Assembly (NCBI GenBank): GCA_964584495.1
Contig: CAZPAH010000002.1
Location: 18,620-82,619, forward strand
Source of the DNA: CAZPAH01 sp964584495
GTDB taxonomy: Bacteria > Krumholzibacteriota > Krumholzibacteriia > Krumholzibacteriales > Krumholzibacteriaceae
Direction: 5' to 3'
DNA: 64,000 bases
The notes under the pieces were generated by a model. That model was not told where the DNA came from, did not search any database, and worked only from the letters and a program-made list of their open reading frames with translations. A program made the position numbers and the translations under genes. Below are positions 33,677 to 42,600 of the stretch, piece by piece (position 1 is the first letter of the stretch; every line of letters begins with the position of its first letter).

Positions 33677-35221
33677 TTGACGGAACGAACCGGCCTCGAG
33701 GAGCCCCTAAGGGAAGAGATCGCCGCGGAGCGCGAAAGCGCCACCGGTCCCATCCCCGTCCGATGCGAACCGCCGGAAGGGGCTGAGGACGGCTCACGCG
33801 TAATCAGGCGTGTCGCCAGGAACACCCTTTCGCTTACCGGAGCCAATCTCGCCAGCAGCGGCCTGACGTTCCTCGCCACAGCCTACCTGGCGCGAATCCT
33901 CACCGCCGAGGGGTTCGGGATACTCGGATTCGCCCAGGCGGCGATGACCTATTTCACCCTCCTGATCAACATGGGGTTCGCCCATTACGGGGTGAGGGAG
34001 ATCGCCCGCAGGCCGGGCGATGTCGACCGTTACGTCAACAACATCGTCACGATCAGGACCATTCTCGCCGCGGTGAGCTACGCCCTGCTCTTTCTCTTCG
34101 CCTACTCGATCTCGAAACCGTTCACAGTCAAAGCGGCGATCCTCATACTCGGCCTGAAGCTTTTCAGCCTCACCTTCAACCTCAGATGGGTCTTCCAGGG
34201 CAAGGAGAGGATGGGATGGATAGCGGTCAGCAGATTCGTCCCCCAGCTCTTTTACGCGGCGGCCGTCTTCCTGCTGGTGGAACACCGCGAGCAGGTCCTA
34301 AGGGTTCCCGCACTGCAGGTGGCCTCGACCGCAGCGGGAACCGCCATCCTATTGGCCCTCTATCTTAGAAGCGGACGGAGGTTGAAATTCAGCATCGACA
34401 TGCCGTTCTGGAGGGAAATATTCAGGCAATCCATTCCGATGGCGGCCAGCTACGTTCTCAACCAGGTCTACGTGAACTTCGACATGATCTTCCTGGGTTT
34501 CACGCATGGAGAGAAGACGGTGGGATTCTATCACGCCGCGAACAGGATCGTTCTGACGATCAACATGTTCGGCACATATTACTTCTTCAGCCTTTTCCCG
34601 AACCTCTCGAGAATCTTCTTCGATTCGAGGGAGAAGCTCCAGGCGCTCGTATCGAACAGCATTAAATATGTGACGATCCTTCTTTTCCCGGTTGCCGTGG
34701 GCGGAACCGTGCTCGCCGGACCGATCATACGGACGGCCTTCGGGAGCGGGTATGCGGCCAGCGTGCTGCCCCTCCAGCTTCTCATTTGGAACGTCGTCAT
34801 TATAAATATACGGCAGCACTACAGCAACACGCTGATAGCCTGCAACCTTCAAAAACGGTACATGTACTGCGCTGCCCTGGGGGCCGCGACGAACATAGTT
34901 CTGAACATGATCTTCATCCCGCGCTTCGGTATGCCCGCGGCCGCCTGCACGACGATATTCTCCGAGCTCGTCGTCCTCGCCTCGATCCGCAGGGAAACGG
35001 GAAAGATTATAAAAACCCGTATCTGGAGGGTAATCGCCAGGCCCCTGGCGGCCTCACTGGCGATGGGCGGTATCCTCCTGCAGACGGGAGGATGGAACAT
35101 CTTCGGAAGAGTAGCGCTCGGCGCATCGGTCTACTTCCCCCTCCTGTTCCTGGTGGGAGGCCTGAGCGGAAAGGATATTCGAAGGTTGAGCAGGATCGGC
35201 CGCGAACGGAACCGGCGGTAG
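33677..35221 (+). CDS. Wzx-type oligosaccharide flippase (MOP superfamily)
   Basis: 514 residues with about 12-14 helices after a 50-residue polar N-terminus. Typical elements are NTLSLTGANLASSGLTFLATAYLARIL (opening part) and AEGFGILGFAQAAMTYF, GVREIARRPGDVDRYVNNI, and QVYVNFDMIFLGFTHGEKTVGFYHAANRI in the middle (first half quoted). Wzx proteins carry lipid-linked glycan repeats across the inner membrane. The frame begins at TTG 33677 with GGGAG 12 bp before it; no ATG is available near. It opens a six-gene glycan operon. Confidence 0.88.
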   Translation: MTERTGLEEPLREEIAAERESATGPIPVRCEPPEGAEDGSRVIRRVARNTLSLTGANLASSGLTFLATAYLARILTAEGFGILGFAQAAMTYFTLLINMGFAHYGVREIARRPGDVDRYVNNIVTIRTILAAVSYALLFLFAYSISKPFTVKAAILILGLKLFSLTFNLRWVFQGKERMGWIAVSRFVPQLFYAAAVFLLVEHREQVLRVPALQVASTAAGTAILLALYLRSGRRLKFSIDMPFWREIFRQSIPMAASYVLNQVYVNFDMIFLGFTHGEKTVGFYHAANRIVLTINMFGTYYFFSLFPNLSRIFFDSREKLQALVSNSIKYVTILLFPVAVGGTVLAGPIIRTAFGSGYAASVLPLQLLIWNVVIINIRQHYSNTLIACNLQKRYMYCAALGAATNIVLNMIFIPRFGMPAAACTTIFSELVVLASIRRETGKIIKTRIWRVIARPLAASLAMGGILLQTGGWNIFGRVALGASVYFPLLFLVGGLSGKDIRRLSRIGRERNRR

Positions 35222-35277
35222 TATGACCAAGCGCGGGCCCCTCGCCACCGCGGCCGCTTCGGAGGAGATGTAGAAGG

Positions 35278-36990
35278 TTGAAAACGGGAAAGGATATCGT
35301 CTCAAAATACCGCCTCTCGGCGAATGGAGATCCCGCGGCGGACGATCCCCGCCTCCGGGGACACCTCTGCAGCCGCCCGTCATACAGGGGGCCCGGCGGC
35401 CTCTGGCATCATTCGTATTTCGATGCGCTGGACGGGGGCCGCCCGGTCTACCGCTGGAACACTGGGGCCATACTGTCGGCGATCTCGTTCCACTACGCCG
35501 TCGGAGACATGACGCTCCTCGAGGAGATCCGCCGCGATCCATGGCTTTCCCGGATCGACGAGGGCCAGGAACCCTACCTTCTCGATATCCCGCCTCACGG
35601 CCGCCGTATCGAAAAAACAGAGACGATCGCCGGGAACCTCCTGGAGAAGCTGCGCGATGAGGCGGCCGGCGCGTGCCGCGGACGCGACGATATCTATATC
35701 CTTCTGTCGGGGGGGCTCGACAGCAGGATCGTTGCCTCAACGGTCGCCCGGTTGTACGATGAGGGCAGGATAAAAAACAGGCCGGCGGCCGTGACATGGG
35801 GTCTCGAGAATTCCCGCGACTATCAGTACGGCCGGGCCGTCGCCCGGACACTCGGGTTGGAGTGGATACACATAGATATTGGCCCCGGGACGTTGATCGA
35901 GAACATCGAGCTCTCGGCGCTCAACGGAAACCTCCTCCCCCCATCCGACCTTCACTGCCTGTCCTGGTTCAGGCGTCTCTCTCCCGCCTCCCTCGTCCTG
36001 GCCGGCAGCTATGGCGACTCGATCGGCCGCGGCGAATACAGCGGGCAGCATCTTCTGGAGCTGAGGTATCACAATCCGTCTAACCTGTTCGGCCTGGTCC
36101 GTGCTGAGCTGTGCGCTCCGGCGGCCCGGCGGGTGGAGAAGGAGCTGACGGCGCTTCGAGGCAGAGGCGCAGGTAGACCCGTCTACGCCGTGTGCGAGCT
36201 GGAGCAGCAGGCGCATTACATGAGGGGGATGATCCATCAAGCTATCAGCATCGTATCCTCATGGTGCGACGTCTATCAGCTTTTCACAGATCCCTCCGTC
36301 TACTCCTACATCTGGTCGATCCACCCATCGCTCAGGGGAAACGCTATCTACGCCTCACTTCTTGAGCTTTTGGATCGACGCCTCGCCCGTATCCCCTGGG
36401 CCAGAACCAACCGGGCCATGAGTGGGAAAACCGTCGGGAGGCTCGGAGGTCTACAAAAAGAGTTTCACAACTACTCCGATTGGATAAGCGGGGAGCTTTA
36501 CAAGCGGATATCGGAGTATGTCGATCCCGCCTGGTTCGCCTCCACCGGAATCTTCAACGGGGACAAGGTCGAGCGGCTGGGGGCACGCCTCTCGCCCGGC
36601 CGTGCGGGAGGAGAAGGCGGATCTTTCAAACCGTACAGCGTCTACCTCTGGCTCGCCGCCTTCAGGAGATTCGCCGAGCTGTGCGGGGAGCGGGGCAAGA
36701 CGCTCGAGCTTTCTGAGGAAAGGGACAAAGCCTGCCCGAGCGCCCTGCTCGATCATCCTCCCGACGACAGGTCCTTCCTGAGAAAGGTTATCGGCAGGTC
36801 CAGGAAGGCCAGGGAGCTCAGGCGCAAGTTTCGAAGGGTACGTCTTAAAAAACGGGCGCTGAAGGAGTTCCCTCCCGAACCGGACGACGGGCGGCTCCAC
36901 GGGGAAACGTGGAACGGAGCGACCGCCCCGGGAAAAGACCTAAGTCCCGGAATAGAAAAGACTAAAGTCCCTGTTTCAGGATCCGAATAG
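35278..36990 (+). CDS. Asparagine synthase-like protein without a usable glutaminase Cys
   Basis: 570 residues. The central region has the ATP-pyrophosphatase P-loop LLSGGLDSRIVAS (about residues 142-153) and downstream AVTWGLENSRDYQYGRAVARTLGLEW, the second ATP contact (first part quoted). The N-terminal 120 residues have the beta-rich outline of a class II glutaminase but do not begin with Cys, so ammonia must come from elsewhere, perhaps from the complete AsnB encoded next. The C-terminal 80 residues are basic. Proteins of this kind occur in exopolysaccharide and lasso-peptide loci. Start: TTG with GGAGGAGA upstream. Confidence 0.75.
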   Translation: MKTGKDIVSKYRLSANGDPAADDPRLRGHLCSRPSYRGPGGLWHHSYFDALDGGRPVYRWNTGAILSAISFHYAVGDMTLLEEIRRDPWLSRIDEGQEPYLLDIPPHGRRIEKTETIAGNLLEKLRDEAAGACRGRDDIYILLSGGLDSRIVASTVARLYDEGRIKNRPAAVTWGLENSRDYQYGRAVARTLGLEWIHIDIGPGTLIENIELSALNGNLLPPSDLHCLSWFRRLSPASLVLAGSYGDSIGRGEYSGQHLLELRYHNPSNLFGLVRAELCAPAARRVEKELTALRGRGAGRPVYAVCELEQQAHYMRGMIHQAISIVSSWCDVYQLFTDPSVYSYIWSIHPSLRGNAIYASLLELLDRRLARIPWARTNRAMSGKTVGRLGGLQKEFHNYSDWISGELYKRISEYVDPAWFASTGIFNGDKVERLGARLSPGRAGGEGGSFKPYSVYLWLAAFRRFAELCGERGKTLELSEERDKACPSALLDHPPDDRSFLRKVIGRSRKARELRRKFRRVRLKKRALKEFPPEPDDGRLHGETWNGATAPGKDLSPGIEKTKVPVSGSE

Positions 36991-37032
36991 GTAAGTGAGC
37001 GAAGATCGCCATTATTCAAGAAAGGACCGCTA

Positions 37033-39015
37033 ATGTGCGGCATAGCCGGTATATTTCATCTCGACCCCAGAGCCGAAGCGGACCGGTCCCTCCTCGCCGG
37101 GATGACCGATATCCTCGCCCACAGGGGCCCGGACGACAGCGGGCTCTACGTTGACGGCCGGATCGGTCTCGGCCACAGGAGGCTCTCCATAATCGACCTG
37201 CGGACCGGTCAGCAGCCGATGTCGTCGAACGACCGCACCGTCTGGCTCGTTCTCAACGGGGAGATATACAATTTCAAGGAACTGAGGCGCGAGCTGAGAT
37301 CGTTCGGCCACGCGTTCCGGACCAGATCGGATACTGAGGTTGTAATTCAGGCCTATAACCAGTGGGGAACCGGTTTCCTTGGGAAGATGAACGGCATGTT
37401 CGCCCTCGCCCTCTGGGATTGCAGCCGGTCCCGCCTCGTGCTGGCGAGGGACCGCCTTGGAATCAAGCCTCTCTACACGACCGTCGCGGGAAACGCCCTC
37501 CTATTCGCCTCCGAGATCAAGTCGCTGCTCCGATACCCCGGCGTGCGCCGCGAACCCGATCCCGAATCGATCTCCGCCTATCTCGGATTCAGGTGCCCGC
37601 TCGGCGACAAGACTCTTTTCAAGAAGATAGAAAAGCTGAGCCCGGGACACATGCTGGTCGCCGAGAACGGCTACCTATCCAAAATATCGTACTGGGAGCT
37701 TCCCCTCGATGGAAAGCGGAAGGACCGAGGCGAGGAATACTACGTCAAAAAGATCCGGTCACTTCTGAAGCGCTCTGTGAGGCGGAGGATGATCAGCGAC
37801 GTTCCGATCGGCGCATACCTCAGCGGGGGCCTCGACAGCTCGATCATAGTGTCCCTAATGGCCGGCATGAGCCGGTCCCCCGTGAAGACCTACACGATAG
37901 GATTCGAGGAGGAGGGATACAACGAGCGCCGGTACGCCCGGTTGGCGGCCGACATGTACGGCACCGACCACCGGGAGATCCTGCTGGGCGACGACGATTA
38001 CACGAGCCTGATCCCCGAGCTGATCCGCTTCAAGGACGCCCCCCTTTCGGTGGCGAACGAGATACCGCTCTACGTGATGTCGAGGGAGCTGAAGAAGGAT
38101 ATCACCGTCGTCCTGTCCGGAGAGGGGGCCGACGAGCTGTTCGCCGGCTACGGCCGTATATTCAGATCTCCATTCGACTACGAGAGGGCCCTCTTCCTTG
38201 AAACCGACACCGAGATCCTTCCGCAATACAGGGAAACCCTCCTGTCACGGGTCGAGGATATATACGGCACCCGCTCCTTCCTGAACGAGCTGGTCCACTT
38301 CATGAAAAAGTACAGATGGATGAGTCCCGCCGACAAGGGGATATTCCTCTCACAGCCCCTTCTCGATTCGATCAACGGGGACGAGAGGGCGCTGGGCTAC
38401 TTCGCCTCCCAGATGAAGGACGCCATGCATCTGAACCACTACGAAAAGCTTCTCTACATCTTCCAGAAAACTCATCTCGAGAACCTCCTAATGCGGGTCG
38501 ACATGACCACGATGGCTGCATCGGTCGAGGCACGAGTGCCCTTCGTCGACCACGAATTGGTCGAGTTCGTTTTCACGATGCCATTCCATTACAAGATCAG
38601 ATGGAAGAGCGATCTCCACAAGCTGATGGCCGCTTTTCTGGCGAGCGACGAGATCAGCGAAAAATTCGATACACCTAAATACATACTGAGAAGATCATTC
38701 TCCTCCGACCTGCCAGAAGAGATACTGACCCGCCGGAAGATGGGATTCCCCGTCCCGTTGGACCGGTGGATGGGAGGCGGGTATGCCCTGTTCATGAGGG
38801 AGATTCTTCTCGACGGGCGGACGCGCCGAAGGGGGATGTTCAATATCGGTTCGGTCGAGAAACAGCTGGGCCGCGCAGAGGAACATGACCACGGAACGGC
38901 CCTCAAGCTCTGGATGCTTATGAACCTGGAGCTTTGGTTCAGGGAGTATATAGATAAACCGGAAGGGGGAAAGGTTTCTGCCGGCCGCGGCCCCGAGCTC
39001 GCCGCGGCCGTCTGA
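37033..39015 (+). CDS. asnB: Asparagine synthetase, glutamine-hydrolysing (AsnB type)
   Basis: 660 residues. The mature protein starts CGIAGIFHLD, with Cys2 as the glutaminase nucleophile, followed by LAHRGPDDSG, RLSIIDL, LNGEIYNF and RSDTEVVIQAY. The synthetase domain has YLSGGLDSSIIVSLM and VVLSGEGADELFAGYGR. It makes an amide from a carboxylate with glutamine and ATP. Within this glycan operon it may amidate a uronic-acid sugar, as WbpS does in Pseudomonas O-antigen, rather than aspartate; that is inference from context. Confidence 0.9.
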   Translation: MCGIAGIFHLDPRAEADRSLLAGMTDILAHRGPDDSGLYVDGRIGLGHRRLSIIDLRTGQQPMSSNDRTVWLVLNGEIYNFKELRRELRSFGHAFRTRSDTEVVIQAYNQWGTGFLGKMNGMFALALWDCSRSRLVLARDRLGIKPLYTTVAGNALLFASEIKSLLRYPGVRREPDPESISAYLGFRCPLGDKTLFKKIEKLSPGHMLVAENGYLSKISYWELPLDGKRKDRGEEYYVKKIRSLLKRSVRRRMISDVPIGAYLSGGLDSSIIVSLMAGMSRSPVKTYTIGFEEEGYNERRYARLAADMYGTDHREILLGDDDYTSLIPELIRFKDAPLSVANEIPLYVMSRELKKDITVVLSGEGADELFAGYGRIFRSPFDYERALFLETDTEILPQYRETLLSRVEDIYGTRSFLNELVHFMKKYRWMSPADKGIFLSQPLLDSINGDERALGYFASQMKDAMHLNHYEKLLYIFQKTHLENLLMRVDMTTMAASVEARVPFVDHELVEFVFTMPFHYKIRWKSDLHKLMAAFLASDEISEKFDTPKYILRRSFSSDLPEEILTRRKMGFPVPLDRWMGGGYALFMREILLDGRTRRRGMFNIGSVEKQLGRAEEHDHGTALKLWMLMNLELWFREYIDKPEGGKVSAGRGPELAAAV

Positions 39016-39031
39016 GGGGAGCCTGAATAAG

Positions 39032-39775
39032 ATGAGAGTAATAATACTGGCGGCGGGAAAGGGAGAACGGCTCTATCCGTTGACGAAAAACAGCCCCAAG
39101 AGCCTTCTTGAGCTTGGCGGGGGCAAAACCGTTCTGGAAAGCCAGCTCGAGCATATCGCCACGGTGGGGATCGGCGATGTGACAATCGTCACCGGATACA
39201 AGACGGAACAGATCGAAGCCAAGGTTCTCGGTTTCGACGGTCTCGAAATCACGATCTGCTATAATCCTTTCTTCTCGACGAGCAACAACCTGATATCGGC
39301 CTGGCTGGCGATCCGGGAAACGGGGGAAAACTTCGTGCTAGTCAACGGAGACGACGTATTCAAGGTCCACGTGCTCTCGGGGCTGCTCGAATCGAAAAAC
39401 GATATCACCATGGTGATAGACCGCAAGGAGGAGTACGACTCCGACGACATGAAGGTAATCACACGCGGCGGAAGAATCCTGGAAGTAAGCAAGGAGATCG
39501 ATCCGGCCAGGGCCGACGGAGAATCGATCGGGATGATCCTATTCAGGGGAAAGGGCCGAACGATCATCAGGGAGACGCTGGAGAGGATGGTCCGCAGGGA
39601 TGAAGCCAAGAATATCTTCTACCTGGCCGCCCTCCAGGAGATCATGAACATGGGCTTCCCGGTGAACTACCATGAATGCTCGCGGGAAGACTGGGCGGAG
39701 ATCGATTTCCATTCGGATCTTTCATTCATCCGCTCACGGATAGACAGATACGCGGCCGATATAGTGAACGTATGA
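39032..39775 (+). CDS. LicC-like nucleotidyltransferase
   Basis: 247 residues of the nucleotidyltransferase fold: IILAAGKGERLYPLTKNSPKSLLEL gives the NTP-binding loop and the catalytic Lys (first part ILAAGKGERL). NPFFSTSNNLISAWLA and LVNGDDVF (metal Asp) follow, and the C-terminus has EDWAEIDFHSDL. The STSNNL segment is typical of LicC and related cytidylyltransferases that activate phosphocholine or phospho-polyols. The next gene, 13 bp on, is a CDP-alcohol phosphotransferase, so together they likely make and use a CDP-activated alcohol. Confidence 0.8.
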   Translation: MRVIILAAGKGERLYPLTKNSPKSLLELGGGKTVLESQLEHIATVGIGDVTIVTGYKTEQIEAKVLGFDGLEITICYNPFFSTSNNLISAWLAIRETGENFVLVNGDDVFKVHVLSGLLESKNDITMVIDRKEEYDSDDMKVITRGGRILEVSKEIDPARADGESIGMILFRGKGRTIIRETLERMVRRDEAKNIFYLAALQEIMNMGFPVNYHECSREDWAEIDFHSDLSFIRSRIDRYAADIVNV

Positions 39776-39788
39776 TGAAAGGACGGCG

Positions 39789-40553
39789 ATGGAATCGATA
39801 GCCGAGCTCCGCGCGCTGTGCCGCAGGGAGAACGACGAGGACAACCGCAAGACGATGTTCCTCGCATCGAGGGTCTCGATCTATTTCACCCGGCTCTTCC
39901 TTATGATGAATATGTCGGCGAATCAGGTCACCTATCTCTTCATCGTTCTCGGCATCGCCGGGTCATTTTCGTTTCTCGGCCCAGGCCCATACTGGGCCCT
40001 CGCGGGCTACATACTGATGAGACTACACGTGATCGCCGATGTCTGCGACGGCGAGGTGGCCAGGTACAGACGCACCTTCAGCTCCACCGGCGCCTACCTC
40101 GATTTTCTGACCCATTACCTGGTCTACGGGATCGTGCTGTTCGCCATTCCGCTGAGGTGCTACATGGATTTCGGCCGTTTCTGGAGCGTGACGGCGGGGT
40201 TCGTCCTGGTGCTCTCGAACACGATGAACAGGGCTTCGGTCGATTGCTGGTTCAGGGCCAACTTCGGCAAAAAGGGAAGAGACGAAATCGAAGAGGGTGG
40301 ACCGGGCCGCAAGAGGAGTTCCCTCTCCCGCTGGAGAAAGACGGCCGTACTCCTTGCTTCCCACTCGACGAGCCTCCAGACCTTTCTCAACTTCTATATC
40401 GCCGCGGTCATCCTGGAAAGGCTGTTGGCGCTTGATCTCCGTCTGTACCTGATCCCGGCCTACGCGGCGGCCCTCTCCCTGTTCACCTCGGCCAGGATAG
40501 CGCTTACGATAGCGCGGGGGAGGATCCCGCGCAGGGCGACGTACTATTCATGA
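39789..40553 (+). CDS. CDP-alcohol phosphotransferase with altered catalytic motif
   Basis: 254 residues with about six membrane helices. The family signature DxxDGxxARx8GxxxDxxxD is seen as DVCDGEVAR (84-92), Gly101, Asp105, but the last position, normally the catalytic-base Asp, is His109 (DFLTH). The first three Asp that bind the metals are intact. Such enzymes move a phospho-alcohol from CDP onto an alcohol acceptor in the membrane. With the LicC-like partner it probably decorates a lipid or glycan with a phospho-alcohol. Whether His can serve as base is not known from sequence. Confidence 0.8.
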   Translation: MESIAELRALCRRENDEDNRKTMFLASRVSIYFTRLFLMMNMSANQVTYLFIVLGIAGSFSFLGPGPYWALAGYILMRLHVIADVCDGEVARYRRTFSSTGAYLDFLTHYLVYGIVLFAIPLRCYMDFGRFWSVTAGFVLVLSNTMNRASVDCWFRANFGKKGRDEIEEGGPGRKRSSLSRWRKTAVLLASHSTSLQTFLNFYIAAVILERLLALDLRLYLIPAYAAALSLFTSARIALTIARGRIPRRATYYS

Positions 40554-40565
40554 GACGGAGCGCCT

Positions 40566-41786
40566 TTGAACGGCGCCGGATCGAAAAAGGAGAACCGTTC
40601 CCCGATGTCAACCGGCACGGACAGTAACCATGGAACTATCGAGGATATCCTCGATCGGATAGAGGAAGTCGCCCGTACCGGCGAGGACCGGCTGGCGGAT
40701 ACCAGGATATGCAGGATAGCCTCCTTTCCGACGAGGGAGTTTCCGGGGAGCGGCCTTCCCGGCTACTACCTCTGCAAAAATATCAAGGGCCCCACCCTCT
40801 TTCTCACGAGAAAGACGGGGGAGCCGGTGGACGTCCCCCCCCACGTCGATCTGAGGATGATCGATCACTCGAGCCCGCTTCTCGGAGAGAAGATCGATCC
40901 ATTGAAGGCGGCATCGAAACTTCCCGGCCTTATGAAGTTCTTTCTCTCTACGGTAAGGCCGATGACCCGCTTCAAACCCGAGATCGTTCATATTCACTCT
41001 CCCCTGTACATCCTTCACGCCGTCTGGGCGAAATTCATACTCGGCTCGCGCGTGTGCATGACCTTCCACGGCTCCGACCTTCTGAGGATAAAGAGATCGA
41101 GGATCCTTCAGAAGCTTCTTCCGTGCCTCGTCGATCTCTTCTTCTATGTATCCCCATCGATGGCCGCCGACCTGGCGCAATTCATCCCCGTCTCGAGAAT
41201 GATTCATACTCCCAACGGCGTCGATCTCGATAATTTCAACGACCGGAACCTAAAGAGGGAGAAGCGGATCGTGGCAGTCGGAAACCTGAGGTGGCAGAAA
41301 GGATACGAGTATCTGCTCGACGCTTTCGCCTCGCTCGACGCCCCCGGTTATTCCCTCGCCGTTCTGGGGGACGGCCCCCTGAGAGACGCCATGGAAAAAA
41401 GGATCGAAAAGCTTGGAATGGAAGACCGCATATTCCTCCCGGGAAGAAAGAGCCACGAGGAGATCGCCTATCTCCTGAACAGGAGCGAGATCTTCGTAAT
41501 GTCATCGGTTTCCGAGGGGTTTCCGAAGGCGCTCGTGGAAGCTATCGCATCGGGCCTTCCCGTTGTGACGACCGATGTCGGCTGCTGCCGTGAGCTGACC
41601 GGCGAGGCGGGCATCTGCGTCGCACCCGGCGACGCTGACGCGCTGGCGGCGGCGCTCGCCAGGCTTATCGACGACGGCGATCTCAGAAAGGGATTTTCCA
41701 GGAAAGCATCGGAGTCGGCCGTCAAGTACGGATGGGAAAAACCGTGCGAAACCGTAAGAGAAGCGTACGAAAAAATCGTATCCTGA
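40566..41786 (+). CDS. Family 4 glycosyltransferase
   Basis: 406 residues with a GT-B fold. The N-terminal domain includes PEIVHIHSPLYILHAVW and CMTFHGSDLLRI. The donor domain has IVAVGNLRWQKGYEYLL, LAVLGDGPLRDAM, FLPGRKSHEEIAYLL, SVSEGFPKALVEAIASGLPVV (E-x7-E) and GICVAPGDADAL. It is the last gene of the flippase-led operon. Two starts are possible: TTG 40566 (GGAG 5 bp before) and ATG 40605 (AAGGAG 12 bp before); the first 40 residues are polar and poorly conserved in character. Confidence 0.85.
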   Translation: MNGAGSKKENRSPMSTGTDSNHGTIEDILDRIEEVARTGEDRLADTRICRIASFPTREFPGSGLPGYYLCKNIKGPTLFLTRKTGEPVDVPPHVDLRMIDHSSPLLGEKIDPLKAASKLPGLMKFFLSTVRPMTRFKPEIVHIHSPLYILHAVWAKFILGSRVCMTFHGSDLLRIKRSRILQKLLPCLVDLFFYVSPSMAADLAQFIPVSRMIHTPNGVDLDNFNDRNLKREKRIVAVGNLRWQKGYEYLLDAFASLDAPGYSLAVLGDGPLRDAMEKRIEKLGMEDRIFLPGRKSHEEIAYLLNRSEIFVMSSVSEGFPKALVEAIASGLPVVTTDVGCCRELTGEAGICVAPGDADALAAALARLIDDGDLRKGFSRKASESAVKYGWEKPCETVREAYEKIVS

Positions 41787-41966
41787 AATTCGTTCAGGCC
41801 TTCAGGAGGAAAGGGGGAAACCAAAATCGATTTTTTTGCGGAACACCTCTTGTAAAAATTTTTTAGATATGCCATGTTCTGTCATGTCAGAGGATCGTTA
41901 AAGGCACTGTAACGGCTGCCGGTTCTGCCGGCCGCCTTCACTTGAGAAAGCAAGGAGGAGGATTAA

Positions 41967-42572
41967 GTGAAAAAGGGTTATCTTGTAGCCATCGTTCTTT
42001 CGGCGCTGCTGATCCTGCCGGTATCGGGCAGCCGCGCGGAGTCGTTCCTAGACGAAGTGACTTTCGGAGCCGACGCGGGGCTCTCTATGCCGATGGGTAA
42101 CTCGGGCGATCTGTACAGCATGGGTTTCGTGGTCGGGGTCAACGGATTCTATCCCTACAGGGAGAACATCCTGATAGGCGGGCGCATCGCCTACAACAGG
42201 TGGGGAATCGACAGCGGCGGCTGGGTCGGCAGCAATGTCGACGGCTCCTCCTCGGTAATGGAGTTCGTGCCGCAGGTCCGGTACCTCTTCCCCACGGAAG
42301 AAGGAAAAACGATGAGCTTCTTCGGGCAGGGCGGACTGGGATTCTACAGGTACGCTTTCAATGTCGACGTCGAAAACGATCTGCCCCTCGTGGGAGTTCA
42401 AAAATACAGCTACGATGATTCGGCCGTGAATCTCGGGCTCTGTTTCGGCGGGGGAGCTCTATTTGAGCAAGGCTCCGGAAGGGTCTGGGAAGTGAGACCG
42501 ATGATTCATATGGTTTTTACGGAGGGGGAATCCACGACCTTCCTTTCCCTGACGGTCGGAACCACGTTCTGA
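41967..42572 (+). CDS. Outer-membrane beta-barrel protein
   Basis: 201 residues. A signal peptide (KKGYLVAIVLSALLILPVSGSRA) is followed by amphipathic strands rich in Gly and aromatics: VTFGADAGLSMPMG, GFVVGVNGFYPY, ILIGGRIAYNRWG, EFVPQVRYLF, SFFGQGGLGFYRY, and a final FLSLTVGTTF ending in Phe. An eight-stranded barrel is likely. Start GTG at 41967 with AAGGAGGAG 6 bp before. AT-rich DNA at 41825-41875 probably carries the promoter. No relation to the adjacent glycan genes beyond location is evident. Confidence 0.75.
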   Translation: MKKGYLVAIVLSALLILPVSGSRAESFLDEVTFGADAGLSMPMGNSGDLYSMGFVVGVNGFYPYRENILIGGRIAYNRWGIDSGGWVGSNVDGSSSVMEFVPQVRYLFPTEEGKTMSFFGQGGLGFYRYAFNVDVENDLPLVGVQKYSYDDSAVNLGLCFGGGALFEQGSGRVWEVRPMIHMVFTEGESTTFLSLTVGTTF

Positions 42573-42600
42573 TCGATTCCAGGGTGCGGAGAACCGTTTG

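Noticed and set aside
41782..41798. CCTGAA/TTCAGG hairpin at the end of the glycan operon
   Set aside because: The stem is only 6 bp, includes the stop codon and has no T run, so it was not called a terminator.
41903..41922. Weak sigma-54-like element before the beta-barrel gene at 41967
   Set aside because: AGGCAC is followed by CGGC instead of TTGC, so the -12 part does not match.
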